NCBI RefSeq assembly: GCF_016406125.1
Contig: NZ_CP066339.1
Span: forward strand, 186,001 to 250,000
DNA length: 64,000 nucleotides
Source of the DNA: Alicyclobacillus sp. SO9
GTDB taxonomy: Bacteria; Bacillota; Bacilli; Alicyclobacillales; Alicyclobacillaceae
Direction of reading: 5' to 3'
The position numbers and the translations under genes were made by a program. The notes beneath the pieces were generated by a model that saw only the letters and a program-made list of their open reading frames with translations, was not told the DNA's origin and ran no database searches. Below are positions 1 through 8,351 of this stretch, in pieces. How positions within the stretch are numbered: the stretch's first letter is position 1; each line of letters begins with the position of its first letter.

Positions 1-1
1 C

Positions 2-121
2 GAGCTGAACCCAGCAAAGTTCCTTTATTACGATCACTTTCATCCAAATCAACTGGGCTACGAACGCATCGCCGAGCGGTTATGGCAGGACATTCAAGGC
101 ATCCCGCTGGCTCAAAAGTAA
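2..121 (+). CDS. SGNH/GDSL-type hydrolase, C-terminal fragment
   Basis: Only the last 39 codons are present, ending at TAA 119-121; the gene begins outside the window. The segment YYDHFHPNQLGYERIAERL fits block V of SGNH/GDSL esterases, where Asp and His of a DxxH pattern complete the triad with an upstream Ser. The PN..GY continuation is typical of the lysophospholipase L1-like and acyl-esterase branches. Substrate and localisation cannot be judged from this fragment. The next gene starts 43 bases downstream on the same strand with its own ribosome binding site, so the two may be co-transcribed. Confidence 0.7.
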   Translation, partial: ELNPAKFLYYDHFHPNQLGYERIAERLWQDIQGIPLAQK

Positions 122-164
122 AGGTTGACGCGGTCAATTTCAGTGCGAAAGGAAGTGAACTATC

Positions 165-1058
165 TTGACCATGATGGGCGTTATACCAGCGATGGTGACA
201 CCAATGCATTCCAACAACCAAGTGAATTTCCGTGCATTGATGAAGTATGCAAAATGGCTGGTTCAATACGATATTGCCGGGCTGTTTGCTTTGGGTACGA
301 CGGGTGAGGGGCTGTTGATACCAAGAGACGACTGGGCCCGTACAGTTTTGGTTACTGTGCAATCTGCTGAAGGAAAATGCCCGGTCATCATCCAGTGCGG
401 CGGAGCGTCGTTTCCGGATACGCAGTGGCGAATTGAAACCGCAGTAGAAAGCGGTGCTGATGCCGTCGCAATAATAGCTCCATACTTCTATCGGCACAGT
501 GAGAAGGCTTTGGAACGGTATTTTTCCGAAATTTTTCAGCGTTGGCCAGAGGTCGATTTCTACCTCTACAACATACCCGTTTACTCCAATAATGTAATTT
601 CGCCAGAGTTGTTTGGAACACTGTTTCACAGGTTTGCGAACTTGAAGGGCATAAAGGATTCCACAGGCAGTGAAAAATCCTTGGAATCGTTTGTGCGCGC
701 AGCACCTGATGCGGTCGTTTACACAGGCAGTGAAGCGATTTTGCAGGAAGCCTATGAACTGGGGGCAGCGGGGTCGATTTCCGGGATCGCTGCGGCACTC
801 CCCGAAATCGTCATCAGTGCTTGGAAGGACGTCGAGACTGAGGACTTTGCCAGGGCACATCAACTGAAAGAAGCAGTCAATCTGTTTGACTCATATTCAA
901 CCATCGCGTCTGTAAAAGCTGTGCTTGCAGAGCTGGGATTCGACGTAGGCAAAGCTTTGCCGCCGCTGCGGACCCTGGATAAGTCTGCGCGAGTACAACT
1001 TGTGCAAGCGCTGGCTGATATTGGACTGGATATCAAGAAACTCAATCTGAATTCCTGA
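165..1058 (+). CDS. DapA/NAL-family class I aldolase
   Basis: A 297-residue protein of the dihydrodipicolinate synthase / N-acetylneuraminate lyase family, which uses a Schiff-base lysine to make or cleave a C-C bond with pyruvate or a 2-oxo acid. The family GTTGE motif is at residues 44-48 (GTTGEG rather than the DapA-typical GTTGES). The catalytic Tyr is in YLYNIP (Tyr135) and the Schiff-base Lys in LKGIKDSTG (Lys164). Length matches the family. A TTG at 165 lies 9 bases after the GGAAG at 151-155; ATGs at 171 and 174 are alternatives. The absence of lysine-pathway neighbours and the altered GTTGEG make a sugar-acid or hydroxyproline-type aldolase as likely as true DapA. Family assignment is firm; substrate is unknown. 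Confidence 0.88.
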   Translation: MTMMGVIPAMVTPMHSNNQVNFRALMKYAKWLVQYDIAGLFALGTTGEGLLIPRDDWARTVLVTVQSAEGKCPVIIQCGGASFPDTQWRIETAVESGADAVAIIAPYFYRHSEKALERYFSEIFQRWPEVDFYLYNIPVYSNNVISPELFGTLFHRFANLKGIKDSTGSEKSLESFVRAAPDAVVYTGSEAILQEAYELGAAGSISGIAAALPEIVISAWKDVETEDFARAHQLKEAVNLFDSYSTIASVKAVLAELGFDVGKALPPLRTLDKSARVQLVQALADIGLDIKKLNLNS

Positions 1059-1081
1059 TTGAGCACACTCTGGAGGTACAA

Positions 1082-2368
1082 TTGTTCATGCTGGTAAATC
1101 GGATTAGGACCTTCGCAGTTCCACTGACTGTACTGCTTGCCGTGACAGGCTGCAGCACTGGAGGAGGCACTGGATCAACAAATCACGCGAAAAACGCCGT
1201 CAGCAACCAGACGATACATCAAGGCGGGGGAACAGCAAACTCAGTTACCGGTAACAGTACCGCCAGTCGGCCGCTGAAAGGACCAAACAGGACTGCCGTG
1301 GCGAAGGGATTTATGCCTACCGCCGTTCAGGTAATCGGGACGCAGCAGGCGTATATTGCAGCACGCAACACGTTGTACGAAACGATTGACGGAGGCCGTG
1401 ATTGGACTGTGAACTGGAGCGGCCAGGGCCAAATCCTGAAACTGGACTTTGAAAATGGAGTCGACGGATTTGCCTTGGTCAACAAGGGACAGACGCAATC
1501 CGGACACCTGACCGATGTGCAGTTGTGGCACACTACGGACGGTGGAACAACTTGGTCCAAAATTGCAGACTCATCGACCATGCAACTCTCATCGGTTCCG
1601 GCCAATGCATATTTTACTGTTAGTTTTCAAAACCGCGAAGTTGGAATTGTTACAATCACTCCCCTTGGAGGAACCAAGCAGTCTGCATCTGTGCTTATGA
1701 CAACAGACGGCGGCACTACGTGGACGCACACACCTTTACCGAGTCAAACTGCTGCAGCGGCGTTTTTAAGCACTGGGACCGGGTACGCTTTGTCTCATAC
1801 AGGGAACACCTACAGTATCGACAAGACAACGGATGGCGGGCAAAGTTGGACGGAATTAAAATCGATTCCGCTGACACGGCTGATGTCGGCGCGCATACAA
1901 ACTTTTGGCAGCAGCAGTGTTTGGGTGATGGCGTCGCGAGGGCAGAACATGTATCAGGCATCGTATGTCCTTTATCGGAGTACGGACAGCGGTGCGAGTT
2001 GGACAGCCATTATAAACCAGCATAATGCTGTAAACTATGGTTCTTCCAAACCAGTCGGCCAGCCATTTGCAACCAGGGGGCCGGGCACAATTCCTGTCAT
2101 GCTCGATCCCGTTAGCAAAACGTCAGCCATCCTCCTCGGCGCTTCACCCGCCCGCGGGCAGGGGCAATCTCAAATTGCCAAACTCAACAGCAACAGCGTG
2201 CACATCCTCAGTCACTATTTCCCGGGAACCAAAGGGTGGGTGCTGTTTCTAAACAGTCATGCTGGTTGGGTTGTGACGGGAGAAGACGGTCAGCCGACGC
2301 ATGTTTACCGGACTATTAACAGTGGTGCAACCTGGAAACTGCAATTTCAGTTCGTACCAACCGGATGA
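1082..2368 (+). CDS. Asp-box beta-propeller lipoprotein
   Basis: A 428-residue predicted lipoprotein. The N-terminus has a hydrophobic stretch ending in the lipobox LAVTGC, followed by a low-complexity Ser/Thr/Gly/Asn linker of about 40 residues. The rest carries at least six Asp-box motifs (S/T-x-D-x-G-x-x-W pattern): TIDGGRDW, TTDGGTTW twice, TTDGGQSW, STDSGASW and TINSGATW. These mark a BNR/sortilin-like beta-propeller exposed outside the membrane. Such propellers bind ligands or polymers; no catalytic residues can be assigned. GGAGG at 1072-1076 sits 5 bases before a TTG (1082) and 11 before an ATG (1088), so either start is possible. The stop codon lies inside the first unit of a 15-bp tandem array. 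Confidence 0.85.
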   Translation: MFMLVNRIRTFAVPLTVLLAVTGCSTGGGTGSTNHAKNAVSNQTIHQGGGTANSVTGNSTASRPLKGPNRTAVAKGFMPTAVQVIGTQQAYIAARNTLYETIDGGRDWTVNWSGQGQILKLDFENGVDGFALVNKGQTQSGHLTDVQLWHTTDGGTTWSKIADSSTMQLSSVPANAYFTVSFQNREVGIVTITPLGGTKQSASVLMTTDGGTTWTHTPLPSQTAAAAFLSTGTGYALSHTGNTYSIDKTTDGGQSWTELKSIPLTRLMSARIQTFGSSSVWVMASRGQNMYQASYVLYRSTDSGASWTAIINQHNAVNYGSSKPVGQPFATRGPGTIPVMLDPVSKTSAILLGASPARGQGQSQIAKLNSNSVHILSHYFPGTKGWVLFLNSHAGWVVTGEDGQPTHVYRTINSGATWKLQFQFVPTG

Positions 2369-2450
2369 GCTGTGACCAGATGAGCACAGACCGGATGAGC
2401 TGCGACCAGATGAGCATAGACCGGATGAGCATAGACCGGATGAGCACCGC
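2361..2450. repeat. 15-bp tandem array over a stop codon
   Basis: Six consecutive 15-bp units of the form CCRGATGAGCNNNGA. The propeller gene's TGA (2366-2368) is inside unit 1. Because 15 is a multiple of three, each later unit repeats an in-frame TGA. Units 1/3 and 2/4 alternate CCGG and CCAG, which suggests a two-unit duplication step. Confidence 0.9.
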
Positions 2451-2926
2451 GCTGTACTTCAGCAAGCCTCCTTTTCATGCGCCCTAGCGACATTTCATGG
2501 TACCTTTCTCCTCCTTGTTTCCCTCTTGCTATATGGAAGTTACTTCTCTTTTGAGACTTAAAAAGCCCGTCAATTCAGAAAATAGAACAGTTTAAATGCC
2601 TAGTTTTTCTATTAGCTAGAGCTAATTGTGAACAAGGTGTTACACTTTGTTTCTGCCCCCCTTTATACAAGCTTGTAATCATATCACTTTCACAAGTGTA
2701 CTGATATGATACAGATCACACTGGTCCTTATGAACTAGTCGTAACCACCTAGTTAACGTTAGAGCATTTAGTCTTGACGTTGCATGGGAATACATCCAGA
2801 GGTGTATCAGTTGGTGCTTTGGTGCTACTCGTGGATTTCTCAAGGCAGTGTAATGTCGGGTTCTATGTACTCTAGCGATGCTTCAATTGCAAGCCCCATT
2901 TTATTACCGAAAGGAGAGGAGCATAA
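2451..2926 (+). promoter_or_regulatory. Upstream region of qox operon with a dyad
   Basis: This 476-base stretch has no gene. A perfect 9-bp inverted repeat, ATCATATCA at 2678-2686 and TGATATGAT at 2702-2710, encloses a 15-base spacer and has no T-tract, so it looks more like an operator than a terminator. A half-site resembling Rex (TTGTGAA, 2626-2632) has no convincing partner. A TTGACG at about 2774 lacks a good -10 element. The oxidase promoter probably lies here, but I cannot place it. Confidence 0.4.
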
Positions 2927-3772
2927 GTGCAGAAAATGAGACGGTTCGGGAAACTTCTCATAGCAACACTGGTTCCTGTCTTGGCGTTAACTGGTTGTGG
3001 GCAGAACATTCAAGTGTTTCATCCCCAAGGCCCGGTTGCCAAACAGGAGCTCGACCTGATTCTCTGGTCTTTTGCTCTTATGTTCTTAGTGGTTTTGGCC
3101 GTCTTTATCCTGTTTTTCTACGTCATGATAAAGTACCGGGCGAAGCCTGAGAACGAAGGTTATGAGCCGCCTGAGATTTCAGGAAACAGAAAACTGGAGA
3201 CGATTTGGACGATCATCCCGATTATCGTTGTCATCGCGCTGGCGATTCCTACAGTAGCAACAACGTATCGATTGCAGAAACCGCCTAAAAACGCCTCTAA
3301 GGATCCACTAGTGATTAATGTTACATCCGTGGATTGGAAATGGCTGTTCAGCTATCCGAAGCAGGGCATCGAGACAGTCAACTATGTCGTGATTCCTGCG
3401 GGGCAACCGGTTAAGTTTGAGCAGAATGCGATTGGTCCAATGAACTCTTTCTGGGTACCTGAACTTGGCGGTATGGAAATGGATATGCCAGGACGGCGTC
3501 TGGGACTGTGGCTGCAGGCGAACAAGCCTGGCGACTACCTTGGCCGATCCGCAAACTTTTCCGGAAAAGGTTTCGCTCACATGACATTCCATGTGATATC
3601 CAAGAATCCGAACCAGTTTAATCAATGGGCACAGCAAGTCAAGTCGACAAAATCGCCTCTTACCAAGGCTGAGTACAAAACCTTGCTGAAGCCGGGGACA
3701 ACGGGTCGTCATACCTATTCTACTAACCAGCCGCCCCCGAAAATGGAGCATCACAGTATTACCGTACAGTAA
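2927..3772 (+). CDS. qoxA: aa3-type quinol oxidase subunit II
   Basis: A 281-residue lipoprotein: signal segment with lipobox LALTGC (Cys24), then two transmembrane helices (roughly residues 43-67 and 88-112), then a periplasm-type cupredoxin domain. The positions that hold the CuA cysteines in cytochrome c oxidases read GRSANFSGKGFAHMTF, with Ser and no CxxxC. That is the signature of quinol oxidases, so electrons should come from menaquinol rather than cytochrome c. It is the first of four contiguous genes in the B. subtilis qoxABCD order (II, I, III, IV). The start is a GTG 7 bases after AGGAGAGG. Assignment as a quinol oxidase rests on the missing CuA ligands. Confidence 0.93.
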   Translation: MQKMRRFGKLLIATLVPVLALTGCGQNIQVFHPQGPVAKQELDLILWSFALMFLVVLAVFILFFYVMIKYRAKPENEGYEPPEISGNRKLETIWTIIPIIVVIALAIPTVATTYRLQKPPKNASKDPLVINVTSVDWKWLFSYPKQGIETVNYVVIPAGQPVKFEQNAIGPMNSFWVPELGGMEMDMPGRRLGLWLQANKPGDYLGRSANFSGKGFAHMTFHVISKNPNQFNQWAQQVKSTKSPLTKAEYKTLLKPGTTGRHTYSTNQPPPKMEHHSITVQ

Positions 3773-3810
3773 ATTGATGACCTTTAGAGCAAAAGGAGGG
3801 TGTGGTCCTC

Positions 3811-5769
3811 ATGATTAATTGGCAATACTTGACGCAGGATATTCTGATGTGGAAAGAGGGTCCTCTGATTATCGGATCCGACTTGGCCATTCTTTTGACG
3901 AGTATCGGCGTTGTGGCCGTAGTGACATATTTCAAGAAATGGCGCTATTTGTGGACTGAGTGGCTGACAACTACCGATCATAAAAAAATCGGGATCATGT
4001 ACATCATCGCAGCACTTTTGATGCTCTTCCGAGGCGGTACAGACGCGCTCCTGATGCGAACGCAGTTGGCCCTGCCAAATGAACATTTCTTGTCAGCGCA
4101 GCACTATGACGGCATTTTTACAACACACGGAACCATCATGATTTTGTTCATGGCTATGCCCTTTATCATTGGGCTGATGAATGTCGCGGTTCCACTCCAA
4201 ATTGGAGCGAGAGACGTAGCGTTTCCTTATTTAAATGCAATTAGTTTTTGGCTGTTCTTCTTTGCAGCAATGTTGTTTAATCTATCGTTTGTCATCGGGG
4301 GTTCACCCGTTGCAGGCTGGACCAGTTACGCACCTCTGGCAGGACTTCAGTTCAGTCCTGGACCTGGTGAAAACTACTATCTAATTGCTTTGCAGATGAC
4401 CGGTATTGGTACGATTGCCACAGGTGTCAACTTCCTGGTTACAATTCTCAAGATGCGTGCACCGGGAATGAAACTCATGCGGATGCCGATGTTTACCTGG
4501 TCGGTCCTTATTACATCACTGATTATCCTGTTCGCTTTCCCGGTACTGGCCGTCGCATTGGCGATGTTGACAATCGACAGGCTGTTCGGAGCCCACTTCT
4601 TTACCGTAGCTGCAGGCGGAATGCCGATGCAGTGGGTAAACTTGTTCTGGATTTGGGGACATCCCGAGGTTTACATCGTAATCTTGCCGGCCTTTGGCGT
4701 ACTGTCTGAAGTGGTTGCCACTTTCTCCAGCAAACGGCTGTTTGGTTACGGCGCGATGGTGGCTTCGATGGTTGCAATTTCCGTACTCAGCTTCGTTGTC
4801 TGGGTTCACCACTTCTTTACGATGGGTGCAGGCCCAGGTGTCAACGCATTCTTCGGTATTGCAACAATGGCAATTGCAATTCCAACAGGCGTGAAAGTGT
4901 TTAACTGGCTGCTTACGATGTATAAGGGAAGGATTCGGCTGACGGTGCCAATGTTGTGGGCGACCGCCTTTATTCCCAACTTCCTGATTGGCGGATTGAC
5001 AGGTGTCATGCTGGCCATCGCACCTGCTGACTACCAGTATCACAACAGTTACTTCCTAGTCTCTCACTTCCACTACACGCTGATTGGCGGTACTGTCTTC
5101 GGTGTGATGTCTGGGTTGTTCTACTGGTGGCCAAAAATGTTTGGGACACACTTAAATGAACGCATCGGAAAGCATGCATTTTGGTGGTTCATGATTGGCT
5201 TCAATGTCTGCTTCCTGCCGCAGTACTTGCTTGGCTTTGAAGGTATGACGCGGCGTATGTACACCTATCCAGCCGGTTTGGGATGGGGACCATGGAACTT
5301 TATTTCCACCATTGGCGCGTTTATGCAAGGCGTCGGGTTCCTGCTCATCGTTTGGAATGTGGTGTACAGCCTCCGTCATCCGGAACGTGATTTGACAGGA
5401 GACCCGTGGAATGGACGTACGTTGGAGTGGTCCTTGCCGTCACCCGCACCGGAGTACAATTTTGCACGTATTCCAGTTGTCCATGACCGGGATGAGTTCT
5501 GGGAAATCAAGAAGGGTCGCGTAGAAGCGGAATATGCAGAAGAGCTGAAGCCCATTCATATGCCCAACAGTTCCGGGCGGCCGTTTATTCTCTCGTTCAT
5601 TTTCTTTGTCGCAGGATTTGCTCTTGTCTTCGAAATCTACTGGCTGGCCATTGCAGCTTTGGCAGGTATTCTGCTGATGTTGCTGCGCCGATCGTTTGAA
5701 TTTGACTACTATCACCACATACCGGTGGAAGAAGTCAAAGAAACAGAAGCCGCATGGGGGAGGTTGTAA
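3811..5769 (+). CDS. qoxB: aa3-type quinol oxidase subunit I
   Basis: The catalytic heme-copper subunit, 652 residues, with about 14 hydrophobic helices. All metal ligands are visible: a low-spin heme His in FTTHGTIMI, CuB His and the cross-linked Tyr in WGHPEVYI, the CuB His pair in WVHHFFTMG, and the high-spin and low-spin heme His pair in SHFHYTLIGG. The first helix precedes the usual HGT helix, as in QoxB and CyoB. The ATG at 3811 is 11 bases after GGAGG (3795-3799); an in-frame GTG at 3802 is too close to that site. The gene ends two bases before qoxC. It couples menaquinol oxidation to oxygen reduction and proton pumping. Confidence 0.96.
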   Translation: MINWQYLTQDILMWKEGPLIIGSDLAILLTSIGVVAVVTYFKKWRYLWTEWLTTTDHKKIGIMYIIAALLMLFRGGTDALLMRTQLALPNEHFLSAQHYDGIFTTHGTIMILFMAMPFIIGLMNVAVPLQIGARDVAFPYLNAISFWLFFFAAMLFNLSFVIGGSPVAGWTSYAPLAGLQFSPGPGENYYLIALQMTGIGTIATGVNFLVTILKMRAPGMKLMRMPMFTWSVLITSLIILFAFPVLAVALAMLTIDRLFGAHFFTVAAGGMPMQWVNLFWIWGHPEVYIVILPAFGVLSEVVATFSSKRLFGYGAMVASMVAISVLSFVVWVHHFFTMGAGPGVNAFFGIATMAIAIPTGVKVFNWLLTMYKGRIRLTVPMLWATAFIPNFLIGGLTGVMLAIAPADYQYHNSYFLVSHFHYTLIGGTVFGVMSGLFYWWPKMFGTHLNERIGKHAFWWFMIGFNVCFLPQYLLGFEGMTRRMYTYPAGLGWGPWNFISTIGAFMQGVGFLLIVWNVVYSLRHPERDLTGDPWNGRTLEWSLPSPAPEYNFARIPVVHDRDEFWEIKKGRVEAEYAEELKPIHMPNSSGRPFILSFIFFVAGFALVFEIYWLAIAALAGILLMLLRRSFEFDYYHHIPVEEVKETEAAWGRL

Positions 5770-5771
5770 TT

Positions 5772-6413
5772 ATGGGCACAGGTACTATTGAAAACGCACC
5801 AGTCCACGACCACCATGGGCAAGGCTCAAGTGAATTTCTCGAGTACTCTACTGAAGACGGAAGTCTAAGAATCATTGGTTTCTGGGTCTTCCTCGCTGCT
5901 GAAGTGGTCCTGTTCTCCTGCTTGTTTGCCACGTACATTCTCTACCACGGGCAGACAGCAGGAGGCCCGACCTCCAAGCAATTGTTCGATGTACCCGGAT
6001 TTGCAATCGAAACAATTCTGTTGTTAACAAGTTCGTTTACCTATGGAATTGCCACCTACTTCATGCGCAAGATGAACAAGACCGCCGTCGTTGGCTGGCT
6101 CATCTTCACAGCTCTCTTGGGCATGGGCTTTGTGGGAATGGAAATCTCAGAGTTTACGACCTACGTTGGCCAAGGTGCTACCATGCAGACCAGCGCGTTT
6201 CTGACAGCGTTCTATACGTTGGTCGGTACGCATGGTGCGCACGTAAGCCTCGGTATCCTGTGGATGATCGCGGTAATTATCCAGGTAGCCATACGCGGCA
6301 TCGACAACATGACATCTCGTAAGGTGTTCATTGTCGGTTTGTACTGGCACTTTCTTGACGTCGTATGGGTATTCATCTTTACGGTGGTCTACCTGACAGG
6401 GAAGGTGTTGTAG
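5772..6413 (+). CDS. qoxC: quinol oxidase subunit III
   Basis: A 213-residue membrane protein with five predicted helices of the COX3 family (FWVFLAAEVVLFSCLFATY, and YWHFLDVVWVFIFTVVYL at the end). The start is ATG 5772, preceded by GGGGGAGG at the end of qoxB; an in-frame ATG 18 bases upstream would overlap qoxB and place the SD inside the gene. It stabilises the catalytic subunit. The stop TAG (6411-6413) is two bases from the next ATG, so translation is probably coupled. Confidence 0.95.
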   Translation: MGTGTIENAPVHDHHGQGSSEFLEYSTEDGSLRIIGFWVFLAAEVVLFSCLFATYILYHGQTAGGPTSKQLFDVPGFAIETILLLTSSFTYGIATYFMRKMNKTAVVGWLIFTALLGMGFVGMEISEFTTYVGQGATMQTSAFLTAFYTLVGTHGAHVSLGILWMIAVIIQVAIRGIDNMTSRKVFIVGLYWHFLDVVWVFIFTVVYLTGKVL

Positions 6414-6415
6414 TG

Positions 6416-6748
6416 ATGGAAAACGCAAATCCAAACACCAACGTTCACCAAGGGCATGACGGGTTTCCGTGGAAGCACGTGATTGGGTATATTCTATCCA
6501 TCATTCTCACCGCCCTGGCATTTTGGTTTGTCCTTTCCGTTCACATGACAAAAGCAGCAACCATTGTTTCCATACTAGTGCTTGCTGTGTTTCAGGTTTT
6601 AGTCCAGTTGCTCATGTTTATGCACTTCACAGAACGAGATAAAGGCCCCGCATATCAGGTGACTGCCGTGCTGTTCGGCTTCTTTATCGCCTTTACTGTT
6701 GTCGGCGGAAGCATCTGGATTATGGCGTTTAAAGCAATTGTCTCATAG
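6416..6748 (+). CDS. qoxD: quinol oxidase subunit IV
   Basis: A 110-residue protein with three transmembrane helices of the prokaryotic COX4 type, including the motif LLMFMHFTERDKG in the loop after helix 2. It is the last gene of the oxidase operon and has the expected small size. ATG 6416 follows the qoxC stop directly; a GTG at 6413 is in frame and also possible. The subunit assists assembly of the CuB site in related oxidases. A tandem array starts 11 bases after its stop and a strong terminator lies at 7107-7150. Confidence 0.92.
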   Translation: MENANPNTNVHQGHDGFPWKHVIGYILSIILTALAFWFVLSVHMTKAATIVSILVLAVFQVLVQLLMFMHFTERDKGPAYQVTAVLFGFFIAFTVVGGSIWIMAFKAIVS

Positions 6749-6759
6749 CGTCAAGTCGG

Positions 6760-6879
6760 CTGAGGTCCGACTGGCTGAGGCAGAAGTGGCTGAGGTAGAA
6801 GTGACTGAGGTCCGACTGGCTGAGGCAGAAGTGGCTGAGGTAGAAGTGACTGAGGTAGAAGTGACTGAGGTAGAAGTGA
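6760..6879. repeat. 15-bp tandem array downstream of qoxD
   Basis: Eight 15-bp units starting CTGAGG. Units 1-3 and 4-6 form a 45-bp higher-order repeat, and the last three units are identical. Units contain TGA and often TAG. Spurious reading frames on both strands arise from this periodicity. No other role is visible. Confidence 0.9.
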
Positions 6880-7000
6880 CTCGAACGGTACCAGCGATGT
6901 CCCGCCTCGCCAGCCGGAGTGAGATACAGGCTCTGAGGCAGACATAGATGCGGTTGAAGCGTAGACCGCAACGAAAAGCGGAGTAGGAACGATAGAAGAG

Positions 7001-7066
7001 CGGAGAACGAACGGAGAACGAACGGAGAACGAACGGAGAACGAACGGAGAACGAACGGAGAACGAA
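7001..7066. repeat. 11-bp tandem array
   Basis: Six exact copies of CGGAGAACGAA between qoxD and its terminator. The unit is not a multiple of three and the region has no plausible reading frame. Confidence 0.92.
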
Positions 7067-7106
7067 CGAGCGCGGGCTCTACTGAAACGCGAGTGAATCT
7101 TATGAC

Positions 7107-7150
7107 GGGCTGTCCCAGACTGTTGACACAGTTAGGGCAGCCCTTTTTTT
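7107..7150 (+). terminator. Rho-independent terminator of qox operon
   Basis: GGGCTGTCC (7107-7115) pairs with GGGCAGCCC (7135-7143, one G-U pair) and is followed by seven T. It lies about 360 bases after qoxD, so the transcript would include both tandem arrays. Confidence 0.85.
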
Positions 7151-7253
7151 AAGTGGCCACGTGTACGCCGGGCAGCAATGGTGGCAGTGAGGCAGCATTC
7201 TTCCCTGATGTGGAAAAAATCAGAGTGGAAGGTGGGGGGCTGGGTGCCAGGAG

Positions 7254-7585
7254 GGGAGCGGTGAGTTGGTTAGTGATCCGAAAGATCACTATCAGTCGCG
7301 GTGACGTGGGATAGGGATCCCAATGATCATTAATGCTACCGCACCCAAGACATTAGTGTCATAAATGGACACTAATGTGGGGAGCGCCGGGGTGGGGGGT
7401 GGGAGATAGGGAGCAGCGGGATCCTTATTGCGGACGGCCATTGGCCATAGGGATCGCAGAGATCACTATTCTTTGGCCGGGCTCGTGATAGGGAGCGAAA
7501 GGATCACTAACAAGCGCTACCGCCGACACACTCGCACGCTGACAACCGTGACCGCCGACAAGCTCCTTCGCCAACAACCGTGACC
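7254..7585. repeat. Long direct repeat, left copy (with element A)
   Basis: About 330 bp nearly identical to 8352-8690; only a handful of differences are visible (one G indel and a few substitutions). The two copies are in the same orientation and flank the lipoprotein pseudogene. Each contains a complete six-dyad element. Confidence 0.9.
7271..7510 (+). repeat. Six-dyad element, copy A (forward)
   Basis: Six inverted-repeat sites centred at 7281, 7322, 7364, 7417, 7458 and 7499, with steps of 41, 42, 53, 41 and 41 bp. Slot 1 is TAGTGATC-CGAAA-GATCACTA. Slot 3 is CATTAGTGTC and GACACTAATG around ATAAATG. Slots 2, 4, 5 and 6 are variants on TAGKGATC half-sites. Defined here as forward orientation. 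It lies between the 3' ends of qoxD and the pseudogene. Confidence 0.88.
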
Positions 7586-7650
7586 GCCAACCAACGCGCC
7601 CGCCGACACACTCGCACGCCGACAACCGTGGTCGCCGACACACTCGCTTG
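7527..7650. repeat. Imperfect direct repeats after element A
   Basis: Repeats of the type CGCCGACACACTCGCACGC followed by GACAACCGTG, two to three imperfect copies. A shorter version follows element B. No coding potential is supported. Confidence 0.6.
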
Positions 7651-7818
7651 GGAGCCAACGAGCTATGGAGGTTGTCGTTTTAGTGTTCAGATTCGATTTC
7701 CATTATGATGCTCCAAAATATGATGCTCCAGAATTTCAACGGGTTTCATGAGCATCATTGTATATGTTTGTTTCCTATTGAAGGCAGTGGGCTTACGCGA
7801 TTGTTCTATGCAGGGAAA

Positions 7819-8232
7819 CTACTTTGAAGGCTTTAACGTGAGTGTTTCGTGTTTTCCACGGTAATTCACGGTTAGTTGATACTTGTCCCGCGCATAGGTT
7901 TTGAAATTGACTGTCCCCACCAGGAAACCAATTGTGTTGCCCTGTGTCTTGGTATCCATGGCTTGGAGGTTCCCTCGTAAGGTTCCATCTCTGCTTTTCA
8001 AGAGAATGCTGATATCAGCAAGGGGTGGCAGTTGTCGACCTTTGCACGTCATGTAAACCCAGTTGATTTTTTTCTTCTCATACAGATCAGGGTTGTAGAC
8101 ATACTCGGCCTTCCAATTCGGAGCATATCCCACAAATTTGATGTTGTGTTGCGCCGGGATCTGCCTCTGAACAGTCCCTCAAGCCGGTAGCAGCAATACT
8201 GCCGCAGAACACAGTAGAAGTCTTATTCTCAT
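7819..8232 (-). pseudogene. Small lipoprotein gene with TGA at the lipobox Cys
   Basis: Reading from an ATG at 8230-8232, with a GGGGGAG ribosome site just upstream, gives a classic signal peptide MRIRLLLCSAAVLLLPA, then TGA, then in the same frame GTVQRQIPAQHNIKFVGYAP and an intact 104-residue remainder to a stop at 7819. The TGA sits exactly where the lipobox cysteine (L-P-A-C-G) is expected, one base from TGC or TGT. The body has no family I recognise; it looks like a small beta-rich secreted domain. A GTG at 8131-8133 could start a short cytosolic product, but without a good ribosome site. The simplest reading is a recent nonsense mutation; recoding or a sequencing error are alternatives. 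Confidence 0.75.
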
Positions 8233-8351
8233 CTGCTCCCCCCTGTGAACGAGTTCATGTACAATGTAGTGTTTTTGAACGTGAATCTCAACGAGTCAGA
8301 ATGATTCCACTTATCCTTTTCGTCGATCACGCTATTCTCACCAGCCTCGCT

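Noticed and set aside
2626-2650. Rex (NADH-sensing) operator upstream of qox
   Set aside because: TTGTGAA is present but the inverted partner does not match beyond two or three bases.
4516-5043. A 175-codon frame antisense to qoxB
   Set aside because: Shadow of a highly conserved gene; His/Gln/Asn-rich composition and no start signals.
6699-6971. Open frames on both strands over the array after qoxD
   Set aside because: They encode only the repeat (Ala-Glu-Val-Thr or Ser-Gln-Phe-Leu types) and have no ribosome site; the 15-bp period keeps all frames open.
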